Shown here piece by piece: positions 1 to 11,600 of a stretch of 64,000 bases of DNA. Both the position numbers and the translations under genes were made by a program. Location: NCBI GenBank assembly GCA_022605405.1, contig JABYQQ010000001.1:2852001-2916000 (forward strand), read 5' to 3'. Origin of the DNA: Earliella scabrosa (taxonomy: Eukaryota; Basidiomycota; Agaricomycetes; Polyporales; Polyporaceae). Within the stretch, counting starts at the first letter, position 1, and each line of letters opens with the position of its first letter. Below the pieces are notes generated by a model that saw nothing but the letters and a program-made list of their open reading frames with translations, was not told where the DNA came from and did no database searches.

Positions 1-169
1 AAATGGACATATCTCTGTAACTACTTAGGATATGAACATGGTTTAAGTTTTGCTGGATAGCTCTGTTTCTTGGCTTTCTGTCAAGTATACTTATGTGTGA
101 TTCCGACAACATCTGCCCAAGTTATTAGGCGCTCTTTGGGCCCAACTCTCGGAAACAGTTTTGGAACTG
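1..169. repeat. Left terminal inverted repeat (visible part)
   Basis: Exact inverted copy of 1362-1530. Its inner edge (141-169) carries CTCGGAAACAGTT followed by a sequence ending in AACTG. The outer edge is missing because the window starts inside the repeat. Confidence 0.95.
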
Positions 170-314
170 GTCCTGGGCTCCACCATATAAATTCAATGGA
201 TAATCTTAGCATGGCAGAGATCACATGGTACTGTGGGAATATGTTATATAATGTTTAACAGCATCATGCCAGGTCATCATCCAAGAGAGCAGATCTTTCC
301 CTCCTATCCCCATC

Positions 315-1334
315 ATGCATCCTCCTCTCTCTAACACCACTGTTAACAACATCGTCACTCTGGCCCGTCAGGGCCACTCCATCACCCATATCCATACCCA
401 AACTGGTGTTAGCAGGAGTCAGATCAGCAAGGTTCGCTCCCAACACTGTCCTGAGGTGCCCAAGTCCCAGGGCGGTCGTCCATCCCTTCTTTCCCCTACC
501 ACCATTCGCCATGCTACCCGACTCATTGAGACTGGAAAAGCCGATACCGCTGTCGAGGTCCACCGAAGCATCAAGGACACCTTCCTGGGGAACATCTCTG
601 TGCAGACAATCCGTCGCGCACTCAAGGTGGCAGGCATGCGGGCTGTAGTAAAGAAGAAACGGCCCCAGCTCAAACCTGCTCACAGAGCCAAGCGGCTTGC
701 CTTTGCTCTTTCCAAGAAGGACTGGACCGTGGAGGACTGGAAGAGTGTGGTCTGGTCAGATGAGACCAAAGTCAACAGGGTGGGGTCAGATGGGAGGAAG
801 TATGTGTGGAACAAGAAGGGGGAGGGGCTCAGTGACCGCCTGGTGGATGGCACCCTCAAGTTTGGTGGAGGAAACCTGATGTTTTGGGGCTGTTTTGGAT
901 GGAAGGGGACAGGCCATTCATGCAGGATCATCGGGCCCATGGATGCCGAACTATACGTGGACATCATCGAGGATGAACTGATCAGCTCTCTCTACAATTG
1001 GGACTACAACGTCGACGACATCACCTTCCAGCAGGACAATGACCCCAAGCATACCAGCAAAAAGGCCAAACGGTGCTTCAAAGAGAACAAGATTCAAGTC
1101 ATGGAGTGGCCCCCACAATCTCCTGACCTCAACCCCATCGAGCATCTCTGGGGTGTTCTCAAGCGCAAGCTCGCAGGCTATGAAAACCCGCCTACCTCAA
1201 TCAAGGAGTTGTGGGAGCGGGTGCAGGTGGAATGGGAGGCAATTTCAGTTCAGGAGTGTCAGAAGTTGATTGAAAGTATGCCTGACAGGATTCAGGCTGT
1301 ATTGCAGGCCAAGGGAGGGTATACCAAGTACTAA
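315..1334 (+). CDS. Tc1/mariner transposase (DD34E)
   Basis: One uninterrupted 339-aa reading frame. The N-terminal part (about 5-110) has the helix-turn-helix pattern of a Tc1 DNA-binding domain, including a Gly-Arg-Pro segment typical of these proteins. The catalytic domain follows: first Asp in VWSDET (about residue 153), second Asp in FQQDND (about 241), and Glu in the NPIEHLW motif, 34 residues after the second Asp, which is the DD34E spacing of the Tc1 group. The ATG at 315 is the first in frame and follows the left inverted repeat by about 145 bp. The enzyme would bind the repeats, cut and reinsert the element at TA. All catalytic residues are present, so it is probably functional. Its GC content is lower than in the flanking genes. 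Confidence 0.95.
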   Translation: MHPPLSNTTVNNIVTLARQGHSITHIHTQTGVSRSQISKVRSQHCPEVPKSQGGRPSLLSPTTIRHATRLIETGKADTAVEVHRSIKDTFLGNISVQTIRRALKVAGMRAVVKKKRPQLKPAHRAKRLAFALSKKDWTVEDWKSVVWSDETKVNRVGSDGRKYVWNKKGEGLSDRLVDGTLKFGGGNLMFWGCFGWKGTGHSCRIIGPMDAELYVDIIEDELISSLYNWDYNVDDITFQQDNDPKHTSKKAKRCFKENKIQVMEWPPQSPDLNPIEHLWGVLKRKLAGYENPPTSIKELWERVQVEWEAISVQECQKLIESMPDRIQAVLQAKGGYTKY

Positions 1335-1361
1335 ATGTATGCATCAGGTCTTTTTCTGCAT

Positions 1362-1574
1362 CAGTTCCAAAACTGTTTCCGAGAGTTGGGCCCAAAGAGC
1401 GCCTAATAACTTGGGCAGATGTTGTCGGAATCACACATAAGTATACTTGACAGAAAGCCAAGAAACAGAGCTATCCAGCAAAACTTAAACCATGTTCATA
1501 TCCTAAGTAGTTACAGAGATATGTCCATTTTTGTCGAGAAGTGCCAATCTCGGAAACAGTTATGTAAGCCACTG
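1362..1574. repeat. Right terminal inverted repeat with a motif at each end
   Basis: Bases 1362-1530 match the left repeat exactly; 1531-1574 are assigned to it because the sequence then ends in CACTG next to a TA. A 13-bp motif occurs twice in opposite orientation: AACTGTTTCCGAG near 1371-1383 and CTCGGAAACAGTT at 1549-1561. Long Tc1-family repeats usually hold two direct transposase-binding sites; here the pair is inverted. Confidence 0.85.
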
Positions 1575-1576
1575 TA

Positions 1577-2136
1577 TATACCGCCGCATCACAGAGCGCA
1601 CAAACACTGGTGTCGTCTTCGGATCCTGCGTCGCGGGCGAGGATGCGACGATGCTCCGTCGTGCATGGTTGGAAAATTCACGGGATATAATTCGGAATGA
1701 GTGGAGGCATTTTGGCGAGGCGTCGCGACGAGGCGGGCATCACGAGCCCGATAGTTGGCCGAAAGGGGATAGGATGGATGGTTAAAGAAGCCGGCAACGG
1801 ACTGCGCTAAACCATGAAAGGATCCGTAAGAAGCATGCTTGTCCGCGTCGTCATCGGACGCTGCGCGTTCGTAGAGATCGCGGATGAATTCAGAAGAACG
1901 CGCTTAAACCGAACACACGGACGGGGGCCGCCTTGCTCTCGAATCCACTCGAGCGTAAATGGCTTAATATGGAGGACGTGGTGCGCTACACAGAGGTCAC
2001 TGACAAAGTTGTCCTTGAGCACAATACAAACGTACATTGTCCGTCGATACACCCGGTCCATATGATCCTCCAGACGGTAGGCCCTCTGACCGGAGGGCAG
2101 ACATTTCGACGCGATCATACGCGTACCGCGATACTC
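1577..2136. other. Stretch without a supported gene, right of the transposon
   Basis: About 560 bp between the transposon and the end of the PRKRIP1-like gene. An open frame on the minus strand (1807-2118) has no recognisable motif or splice pattern and lies downstream of the neighbouring stop codon, so it is more likely 3' flank. I see no RNA gene or repeat here. Confidence 0.5.
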
Positions 2137-2904
2137 CTAGTCGTCCTCGATGATGGTAATCCTCGGCGCGTCCACGATGGGTACGGGCGGCGCGTCTGTC
2201 ATCGCCGCCGCAACGTTGTCGGGCATTGGGCCCACGTCATCCTCGTCTTCCTCGTCGCTATCTTCCTCCCCTGGCCGCCGGAACACCATCTCCTTCCCGC
2301 TGACGAGTCTCCTCTTCTTGAACGGCGCATCTGGCACGTCTCCACTTGCCCCCGAGCCTGCGCCGTTCCCCGCGTCCTTCTCCTTGTCTTTCTCCGTCCC
2401 TTTCCCCTTCGCGCGCTCCTTCTTCTTCTGCCGCTTCGCCCTGTTCTTTGCCGTCTTGGCCTCCGCCGTCTCCTCCCACTGTCGCTTCTTCTGCTCAAAC
2501 TCTGCACGTTCAGCCTCCTACATGGCACATGGGTCATTATTATGATGACGAGGGGGCCGCAGTGTCATTGAACAACGCGCAGCCTGCGGTGAACAGTGAC
2601 AACGTACCTTCTGCGCCTGCTCGTCCATCATCTTCAACCGCTCATACTCTCTTCGCCTGCTAGCCTTGTAGACGTGAAACTCTCCACTACCCGCTCCAGC
2701 ACTGGAGCCTTGCACGTTCTTCATCATCTCTCGCGGCGGCCGGATGCTCTTCTCTTTTGGTGGCGCCGGTATATGAACCGGCTTTGCCGGATCCTTGAGC
2801 AGCTTCTCGAGCTGTGCTCGCTGCTTGTCAAGCGGTGTGGCAGCATGACGAGCACCAGAACCGCTAGGTGCGGGAGAGGGTGAGTGTGCGGGTGAGACCG
2901 ACAT
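2137..2904 (-). CDS. PRKRIP1-like nuclear protein (spliceosome-associated)
   Basis: Two exons, 2904..2608 and 2517..2137, joined by a 90-nt GT-AG intron, give 225 aa. The first half carries the family signature: a basic 'PVHIPxPPKEK' type segment, a PPRE motif, then GSSAGAGSGEFHVY and an Arg-rich helix (RRREYERL). The C-terminal half is a charged coiled coil rich in KKRQW and RQKKKERAK-type stretches and ends in an acidic tail. Human PRKRIP1 binds double-stranded RNA and sits in the catalytic spliceosome; the fungal protein is inferred to act in splicing. The ATG at 2904 was preferred over one 45 bp upstream because its context is better (GCCATG) and the family starts close to it. Sure of the family, less sure of the exact start. 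Confidence 0.85.
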
Positions 2905-3196
2905 GGCGAAAGTCGTGGTAAGAGTGCAATGGGCAATGGGCGCTTCCATGTGCCCTCTCCTCCCCCGGCCCGTCGAAGCCCAGCTTCGATAGGCGCCTCA
3001 GATTTTATGCAGGTAGCTTCCCCCTCCCTTGCTCAACCGGAATGTATCGAGTCCGACATGTTGTTACAGATGCTACATATGACCATAGACAGCAATATGA
3101 CCGACATGCGAAAGGAGAGCTATCCTACGAAAGTGAGGCGTGAGGAACGATGATACTATATGCGTAGGCGGCCCACAGTAGAGGCATGGAGGAGCC

Positions 3197-4260
3197 CTAG
3201 ACGACTATAGGATTGTTTCGTTAGTCATAGGCTGCAGAAGTGAGTGCACATTGACTTACGGAGCACCGCGTTGATACAGCCATCGTTTTCGGGATTATTT
3301 GTGATCTGCGCGTACTTGCCGAACACGACTTTTCCACCCGCAGTCACCATACCGAGCTCTGACACGTTCACCTCGATGACCGTGCCTTTCGTGAGCACGC
3401 CAAGTTGTGTGTACATCGGTGATTGTGGGTTCTTCTTGACACCAAGGATCTGGAGCTGGAATGTTGCCTTCAAATCCGCTAGAAGGTTGTAGCAGCAAAT
3501 CAGGAAGCGGGACAAGCCAGAATGAATCTTGTGAACGCACGATGAGTCACATTCGCCTTCTTGTAACGAAGAGCCATAGGACGGATGAACCGCTCCATCT
3601 TGACTGGCTTGCGAGTGAAACCCTCCCCAACAAACGTCGCCTTCGTGACCATCCGCTTCCACGCCTTCTTCTTGCTCTTCCCCGTCCTCATGACTTTGAA
3701 CATCTCATCCTCCGCAATGCCCCTGACCTTGGGTAGTGGGACTGCATACTTGGCAGCCTTGTCTTTCCGCTTCTCCTTGAGTGCGGTGGACAACGCCTTC
3801 GCGTCCTTCTGTCCCTCACGGTCAAGCAGGTACGTCGGCAGCGCTCCTTCCGGTGCTGAAGATGAGTCCTTCTGCTTGATGTTGCGCTCATCGTGAGCCT
3901 TGAGCGTCTTCTTCATCTGCACCTTCTCAGCATGGCGTTTGGCGTGCAGAAGCTTCGCCTTCAGACCGAACGCCTTTTGAGCAGTCGCGGAGGCACGATG
4001 CACTGCACGAGCCTCGCGCTTCCGCCTGTGGGTATGATGGTTCGCAAGTGCAGCGATGATGTGAAAAGGGCTCCACGCACTTCCGCTCGAAATAATCTAA
4101 CCGGCGACCATGTCGCTTAATGTGCTCCTCGATGTACTCGTTCTAGAAGTGGTTCCTGTGAGACGGAGTCGTCTTCGATTGCAAGGAGCAAATTCACCTG
4201 AGGCTGTAAGGCATAACATTAGCGCGGCACGCTTCACAAACGATAGGGAAGACATACCAT
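3197..4260 (-). CDS. NSA2: Ribosome biogenesis protein NSA2, six exons including a 6-nt microexon
   Basis: Exons 4260..4258, 4203..4198, 4142..4081, 4025..3541, 3478..3260 and 3204..3197 sum to 783 nt: 260 aa, the usual NSA2 length. Nsa2 is a nucleolar factor of pre-60S particles needed for processing of the 27S pre-rRNA. The protein begins MPQNEYIEEH and ends in CINAVLLV, as in known NSA2 proteins, and the C-terminal part is the S8e-like domain. Exon 1 holds only the ATG, exon 2 is CCTCAG (Pro-Gln), and the last exon is 8 nt (second half of Leu, Val, stop). Each small exon is needed for the family termini; donors are GTATGT, GTGAAT, GTGCGT, GTGCGT and GTAAGT, and the last intron has a perfect GACTAAC branch site. 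Divergent from YIP1 over 190 bp. Confidence 0.95.
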
Positions 4261-4450
4261 CGCAGAGGAAGGGGAGGAGAACCTGACGGTAGAGAGGAGA
4301 AAAGGGCGCTTACCCGATCGCACTGAAAAGTCTGTGCACGTGACGTCAGTGCATGTCCACGTCTCGCGCAGTCGGAGGCTTGCACTCAAACGTGGTCGAC
4401 CACTCTCTTTATCCTACGCTTCCCTAGTTCTCGACCAAGTTCACGCAACC
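4261..4450. promoter_or_regulatory. Shared NSA2/YIP1 divergent promoter with CACGTGACGTCA
   Basis: Only 190 bp separate the two start codons. At 4337-4348 an E-box (CACGTG, 4337-4342) overlaps a CRE palindrome (TGACGTCA, 4341-4348). CACGTGAC is the Cbf1-type site known from fungal ribosomal and biogenesis promoters and TGACGTCA is the bZIP/CRE site; use here is inferred. Confidence 0.55.
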
Positions 4451-5418
4451 ATGTGGCAGGATACCAACGCGGGATATGGCGCGTCGTCGTCTCAGAGCCA
4501 GTACTACCCGCAACACGTCGCGCCTCAGCCGGGGGTACCACTCCAGTTCTATGCACCAAGTCCAGTCGGAAGTAGCTTCTACACCGGCTCACGCTCTAGC
4601 CTGGACGGTCACATGGGAGCGCAAGGAAGCATACAGCAGGGTGGAGGGTACACTGGAAACATCCAGCCGACAGGGGGGTGGTGGACAGCGTTTGGGACTG
4701 GGGGATTTGAGGGTGAACCTCCACTGCTAGAAGGTGCGCCGCCTCCTACACATGCAGGCCGCGGAGCTCATTCGCGAAAATACAGAGCTTGGAATCAACT
4801 TCTCACACATACGTGCAAAATCGCTCGCTGTGCTCAACCCACTACGACATGTTGACGAGCACATCATGGACGATGCAGACCTCGCCGGCCCGCTCTTGTT
4901 CGTTTTCTGTTTTGGAACCTTCTTGCTCTTCGTACGTGCTACGCATATCTATCGTGCTACGTCTGGTATTGACGAGACCGCGTTCTAGTCCGGAAAGCCA
5001 CAGTTTGGATATATTTATGGTGTCGGCGTCCTCGGCTCCCTGTCCATCTACACCCTCCTCAATCTCATGTCCGAAAAGGGCATCGACGCATACCGTGTTG
5101 TTTCAGTCCTCGGGTACTGTCTCCTGCCCATGGTAGCAGTCGGCGCCCTGAGCGTCGTAGTCACCCTCGAGTACGTCTCCGTTCTGATGGTTGGGCGAGT
5201 TAAAATAACGTTTGACGTCCAACAGCGGCACAGTGGGCTATTTCCTCTCCACGCTTTCCATCCTCTGGTGCACATACGCAGCATCAGGTATCTTCGTCGC
5301 CGTATTACGGATGTCGGAGCAACGGTTCTTGCTTGCCTACCCTATCGGACTTCTCTACGGCTGCTTCGCGCTGCTTAGTGTGTTCAACGTCGGCGTCGGC
5401 GGTGGTACTGCTAAGTGA
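4451..5418 (+). CDS. YIP1: Yip1-family Golgi/ER membrane protein
   Basis: Exons 4451..4733, 4786..4931, 4989..5170 and 5226..5418 give 267 aa. Yip1 works with Yif1 and Rab GTPases of the Ypt1 class in ER-to-Golgi vesicle budding and fusion. The N-terminal ~95 residues are cytosolic and rich in Gln, Tyr, Ser and Gly; the family signature FEGEPPLLEELGINF spans the first splice junction. Five hydrophobic segments follow, starting with LAGPLLFVFCFG in exon 2 and ending with the last two near the C terminus. All introns are GT-AG and 52-57 nt. The ATG at 4451 follows AACC and starts a typical Yip1 N terminus. Family and exon structure are secure. Confidence 0.93.
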
Positions 5419-5635
5419 TATGCTGTTCTGTAATTCATCCTTGTTCCTCAATCTATCGATGATCAAACCTCTTGGAACCTACTTCCAGTGACACTCACGC
5501 CCGATGCGACATTGCATTAGCGATAAGAGAGCAGTAGAGTAAGGCGGGCAATAGGTATGATACAAACTTCCCAACGACGGTATAGTAGAGTATGAAGTTT
5601 CCTTATCCTGACGGGTATAGTACCGAAGTGTCCAT

Positions 5636-8600
5636 CTACAATTCCGGGCTGAGAGGCGAGGTAGCAGAGTTCTTCGTGAGCTGCTTGGTGTACAGCTTCA
5701 ACAGAGCCTTCATGATTTCCTCCGTCGGCAGCGTGGCGTACTCGTGGACATACTGCGGCAACGAGTCCTCGAGATTGAACCCTGCCTTCTTCATGAAGAA
5801 GGGATGCATGACGTCGGGCGTGGCCTCGCCCAGCTGCCGCATTGTCAGGCGCTCAATCTTCCTGTTCCGCGGCGTGTACGCCAACCCGGTCGATTTCTTC
5901 TTCTCCTTGCTTACGGTGGTGGGTAGGTCGGGGGGTGCGAAAGCAGCGGTCGAAGGTGTCGAGATCCGAGGAGAGGGCCCAGGAATAGTAGGAGATTTGG
6001 GAATGGCATGCATGTGTGGGACGGCGGTGGAGATGTCGTCGACGGAGTGCACAGTCAAGGGAACAGGACGTGATATCGAGCCTCGTGCGCGCGAGCGAGT
6101 GCGAATGGCGTTCACAGCTTCCTGCATGCTGCTGTCGTCGCGGCCCGTGGGAGATGATGCGGCTGACGTCGCGCTGTCGTGCTTCTTGCGGATAGCTTGT
6201 ACCGCTTGAGATGCCCCACCGACACCCACGACTCGAGCGTCTGCAGTGTGCTGGACCTGCTCCATCTCTCGTGCAAAGGTCTTGCGAAGAACGGTGAGCC
6301 ATGAGTAGAGAGACATGTTCAGCGAGATATATATATCTTCTGCATCCTTGACACCCGCTTTGGAGAAGCTGGAGCTGAAGTCGTATCCGAGGGTGCGCTG
6401 CGTTCCGTCGTCCAGTATTTCCTGTGACTCCTCTGATTGCATCTGCATGTCCATGGATGGCAGGCCGAAAATGATAGCTTCAGGGGAGTTGGCAATCACC
6501 GTCGACAGCCATTCACGACTATCCAGCGTCTGCTCCTTGGGCACAAGCGCATGGTGCAGCTGGGTGACCTTGGAGATAGTGATGCCGGAGAAGTAGAGTT
6601 GGAGGTCGCGCTTGGCGGGTTCGAGATCCGTTTGGATGAGCCGGTGTAAGCGGGCATGTATGTCTTCGCCGACGAACTGTGCCAACTCTGGATCTCGCAT
6701 GGAGCGAGGGAAGACGATCAGGCGCAAGAGCTTCAATTTGAGACTCATGCGCTGGCCGATAACGTACGAGAGCCCGGTTTCGTGCTCTTTGAGACGAGAG
6801 CGCGCGGACTTGAACATGGCGTTGGCGACAGCGGACAGTGGGTTGTCAGGCTTCGGCGCGCTGGCTATTCGGAAAGCCTTCGACTCCCGACTCGCGCCTT
6901 CCCGTTGAGCATCCATGTTCATGCGGAACTTGTTGACGTACGACACGAGCTTGGGCACGGTGCCCACCGTCATGATAGCCAGCACGTCGGTTCCGGACAC
7001 TACGAAATCCAGGGTGACCCGCCTGTCTTCCGCGGGAACATCGGAGGCTATCCGGGACCAATCGTCGTAGATGTAGACAGATATCGGCTCAGCGCTGATA
7101 CAACTCGTCAGAGGCATGACTGGCACGGGCGTTGGAAGGACACGCACCGATATTGTATGAGCTCATGGTACTCCGAGTCAAGCTTAACCGTGAAGACTCC
7201 GCTGGTCATGGACAGATCTAGCATCCTACCCCCCGCTGCTTTCGCTTCATGAGTGTTATTTCTCCGCACCGTCTGGAACTGGAAGTCGGGCATATCGGCA
7301 TAGCCTGCAAGATTGCCGGACGCAACGATGGAGAAGTGGGCGATGGCGAGGGACAACTCTGACAGGTTTTCCGTGATCTTTGTACGAACGGTGGTGTTGT
7401 CCAAGGTCAGCTTGACGGCGCTAATCGACTGTCCAAGGTCCACATCCAACTCGACCCGACGCAAACGGACCAGCACGGCAGTCGTAAGCTCCTGCTTGTT
7501 GGAAGATGCTGAGGGGTTCGGTGTAGGAAGCCCGCTTGTAGCGGTCGAGGGTCGCTCCGTAGGTGTGAGGTTGGAGCCGGCGCTGAAGGCAGGGATACGG
7601 TCCAACCATACTGCCTTGAAGCAGAGGACATCTTGGAAGCGCGAGAAGCGCAACCCTCCTGCGAACTCCGTGTCCAGAACGACAGACACCGAGCTCACGA
7701 CGCGCCCTCCATCAAGTTCTAGCTTCGCAAAACCAATTGTGAAGTTCAAGTTCCGCGCATCCAGCTTGACGCAATCTTCGCTCAAGAAACCGTGCTTCAG
7801 TGCGACGGTCAGACCTCCGACCGTACCCGTGAAGGAGACTCGACGAGCGCCAGGGGCAATGTTGATGATAAACCCTCCACTATCCCAGTGCAACCCAGCG
7901 ATCACATTAGCGTCCGGTCGACAAGTTAGCATAAGCTTCGATTGGTCGATACGGAGACTAAAGCTGATCTTCATGCTGGAAACGGGATCCGTAGCTTTGC
8001 TGGTCGGCTCTTCGGCGATGGTTGCCGGAACTACGGGGACCAGCGGTGGCAGCAACCCATGTGGCTTCGGTCCCGGAGAGGCCTGAGGTCCTCGCAGAGG
8101 AGACGTGCGCATATGGTCCTCGATCTTCGACATCAGCTCCGTGAGGAATGGTAGGAGGCTCGGCCGTAGCGTATTTTGACTGGAATGGATGGTACTCTTG
8201 AAGACCAACGTCGATGGCTCCACAGCTTGACCTGCGTTGGCGAGTTTCTGTAAAGCTGGAGTAGCGCGGAACTCTCCCCATACAGATACTTCAGGCAGGT
8301 TGAACTCTTCTGCACCGTTGGACTCTTCAGTACGACCGTAGAGCAACGTTGAGAGCGGCCGACTGCGAGATTGATGGGATCCAGACTCTCTGCTGTGCAT
8401 GCGAACTTTGCCGCTTGAAAAGGTCAAGGAAGTCAGGACATTGGATGTGGGGAGGTCCCCATAACGTTGCTCTGCCTGAATGGGCTCAACGGGAGGAGGT
8501 TCCTCAACGCTTGGCGAAGGCTTGGGTGCACTACTCGCTAAGCGCTCGACCCGGTCCTTACCCCTTCGATAGACCTCCAGCAAAGACGAGATGAAGTCGG

Positions 8601-11600
8601 GGATGGTAGAGTCGACATCTAGGATGAAGCCGCTGACTTGTGCTCCGATGCATAGTCTCCTCGAGCCTGCAATGCGTTCTGACTTCAAGTGCGCAGTCAT
8701 CTCTGGGTAGATGAGTCGATTGCGCGTCTTGTGAGTTTCACCGGCGAAATCAGCGGCGTTGCTCTGCCTGAATCTGTTGGAGAGAAATGAGGAAAATCCT
8801 GGTGAGGCAAATGAGTTGTCATACCGCGAGACGAATTGGAACGAGAAACCCGACATCGATGCTTGACCGTTCTCTCCGAGTTGTGTGCCAAATTCGAGGT
8901 TCTTGATCGAGAACAGGAATGCACGAACAGCGCTCTCGTCATGGCTACCGGTGCGAGGCATCTGAAGATCTCGGGCCAAGGTCAATGGGAAGGCGACACC
9001 GATATTCTTGATGACGAGAGAAACCGTGTACATCTCCAGGAGGGATTTCTCAGCAACCTTGGGCTCCCCGATCTTGACGTCCAGGGATTTCATCAAGCTC
9101 CGCGTCTTCTCCTTGAATCCCTCGAGCTCAGTGGCACGTTGCTCTCTCCGTATCAGCACCTCAGCCTATGAAGGGCTCAGTATGACGACTATGCGCACTG
9201 AACGTACACCATACCTGAAGGTGGTCGATGAAGTCGCCAAGTTCACCAATTGAACTCGGCTGCATGACGGCATGAATCTTCGCTATCGAGACCTGGAGGT
9301 GTTGGACCGACGTATGCGCTTTCCGACCCATGCTGGCTTCGAAATCGACACGAACGAAAGCGGACCTTCGGTCTCGGTGGGACGGTGCACCTATGGACAG
9401 CTGGGAAGCGAGGGAGAGCGCGAGGTCGGACAGTCTGATATGCCAAAGGGAACGGCCCTGGTTGCTAACACCTCCGCTGATGTCGTCGCACTCAAGGAAT
9501 AGGGTTGATGTGAGGCCTTCAAGACCTATACGGAAGCCCTTCATCTTCAAGGACCCATTGAACTTGAACGCAGGTTTCTTGTCTCCGTTGTCGATCATTC
9601 GAGTTGACGATGCAGAATCTGGTCGTCTCTGACGTGTCTGCTCGATGATGTGGATGATATCATTGAAGTCTTGCCCCGATTTCTGTTGTACGGAGAGGAG
9701 CGTATCCCAGTCGGAAGGGCGGACTGTCAAGTGGAAGAACTCGACTAACGCAAGACCTTGTAGACCTGTGCTGTCGTAGCGTCCGCGTAGAGTCATGGTC
9801 GGGAACTCCAGTCGGATACCGGAACTTGGAGCTGGATGTATCCCCGCTCGAGACCTCGAAATCTCGAAGACGTGAGGTCCCATTTGCAACCCAAAGACGT
9901 GGCCACCTTTCCGACGTGCATCGTTGAGTACGAATGCGGTCGTCTGGTGTACCTCCCACGACAGCCAAGTACCGTGCATCACTTGAAGTGTGGCTCTGAC
10001 CAAGGCAATCGACGCTTGCACTTGGAAGGTCACGAGCTTGGGTGCATGTGATGCTTGCGATGGAGCACGGCTGGGTGCCTTGGGCGTACTGCGGAGTTCC
10101 GCGAGCAGTCCGCGAACGGCGGCATACAGTCCGGGCAAGTAGTCCGCCTGCCAACCTTCCACGAATCGATACAGACGCAGGGCGCTCCGTGGGATGTCAA
10201 GATGCACCTTCCCCAACCCTACGATCACTCGGAACGTCAGGTTGCGATGCACATCTTGCTGCAGGACGATGTTGGTCTTGCCGTCGGCGAAGGTCAAAGA
10301 GGCCAGGAGGTGCTCCTTCGGTTGCGAGGGGCTTGCCGCGGAGCACGTCTCAAACGTGGCGGTACCAAACATGAGCGATTGATTGGTGGATATGTCCCAT
10401 GCAGGATGCGCTGGTGAGGGGAAGGTGATGAGGACGGAAGATGCATAGGTAATATCCGCATTCCTGAAGCGCACTATGAGTTGCTCGGCGGCGGCAGTGA
10501 AGGTGAATGCGCGCATGGACAGAGTGCAGTCGACGGAGAGAGTGGGGGACGGCTTCTGAGGCGAATGAATCTTGTGAGGGAGCGGAGGAGGTTCCGTGTC
10601 CAGAGCCGATGCATCTCGGAGGGCGGCGCGTAGACGGCTACCGTGGTGCCTGTAATCTCGTAAGACAACCTGCATGAACTCGACAGCTTGTGGATGAATG
10701 GTAGAGGAGATGTAGTCCAGGGCGATGCACAAAGAGGCTCGTAGCAAACCGTGACGTTCCTTGTCCTTCGAAGAGAGATTGGTATGACTCTTTCCGGGAC
10801 TCCATACAACGGGTTGCACAAGATCTGCGAGTTGTTTATGAAGAGCGATGGTGATGGGTCCTGTCAAGAAGTTGCTCTCCAGCCCCTCCGTAGGATGATG
10901 CAGGGCAAGATGCATTCCGGCGAGCTTCAACGTTGCGGAGTCATAGAGCGACTCCCACCAAGCCGCAGGGTGACCAGGGTCACTTGGGCGTTTGCCGTGG
11001 AGGAGTTCTTGTAGGAGCGATTGTTGTCCCGAAGCGGAGTCATCGTCGTCCCCAAAAGCACTGAACCACTGGTCTTGTAGAGTCTCGAGGACTTCTTCAA
11101 CAGAGACATCTGGGTGAAGAGCATATATTGTTTGGCGCTCGTGTTCGTCCAGGTAGCGCAGGCAATGACGGAGGTAAACCAGGAACTTGAAGGTCGTGTC
11201 TCTCCGCAGCTTGTCCGGAAGCCCGTTCTGCACGAGATACGAGGGCTGTATCGTTGACAGAGGGTCAACCACGGATCGCTCGTGGGACGATGTCAGGATT
11301 CCATGAATCAGCTGGCGGTCCGAGACGTAACCATTTCTCTGCTTCTGAGCGAGAACGATACCCCACAGATATCTAGTAAGGACGACCACGGTCCCCAGAA
11401 CGAAATCCGGGCCAACATGACCTATTTCCGAAGAGACGACACCGAGTGCAAGCATTATGTTGCGTTGAGCGATGGATGCGAATGAGGGACCAACGGAGAG
11501 GTGGCACAACCGGCTAGAATCTTGTTTGTGCGATCCTCTGCCAGGTGTCTTCGAAAGGAGCGCGATTGAGAAGGACTCCAGCGTGAGGGCGTTGTCGCTC

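Larger units (their letters stand above)
1..1574 (+). mobile_element. Tc1/mariner-type DNA transposon, intact but with its left tip outside the window
   Basis: Positions 1-169 are a perfect reverse complement of 1362-1530, and an intact DD34E transposase lies between them. The right inverted repeat seems to continue to 1574: read inward from there the end begins CAGTG, the usual Tc1 terminus, and a TA (1575-1576) follows, as expected for TA target-site duplication. The repeat would then be about 213 bp and the matching left tip (about 44 bp) lies before base 1. Zero mismatches over 169 bp and an unbroken transposase mean a recent insertion that may still be active. The exact ends are inferred; the repeat identity is seen. 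Confidence 0.93.

Noticed and set aside
1807..2118. Minus-strand open frame of 103 codons
   Set aside because: No motif, no splice support and it lies directly downstream of the PRKRIP1-like stop; taken as 3' flank.
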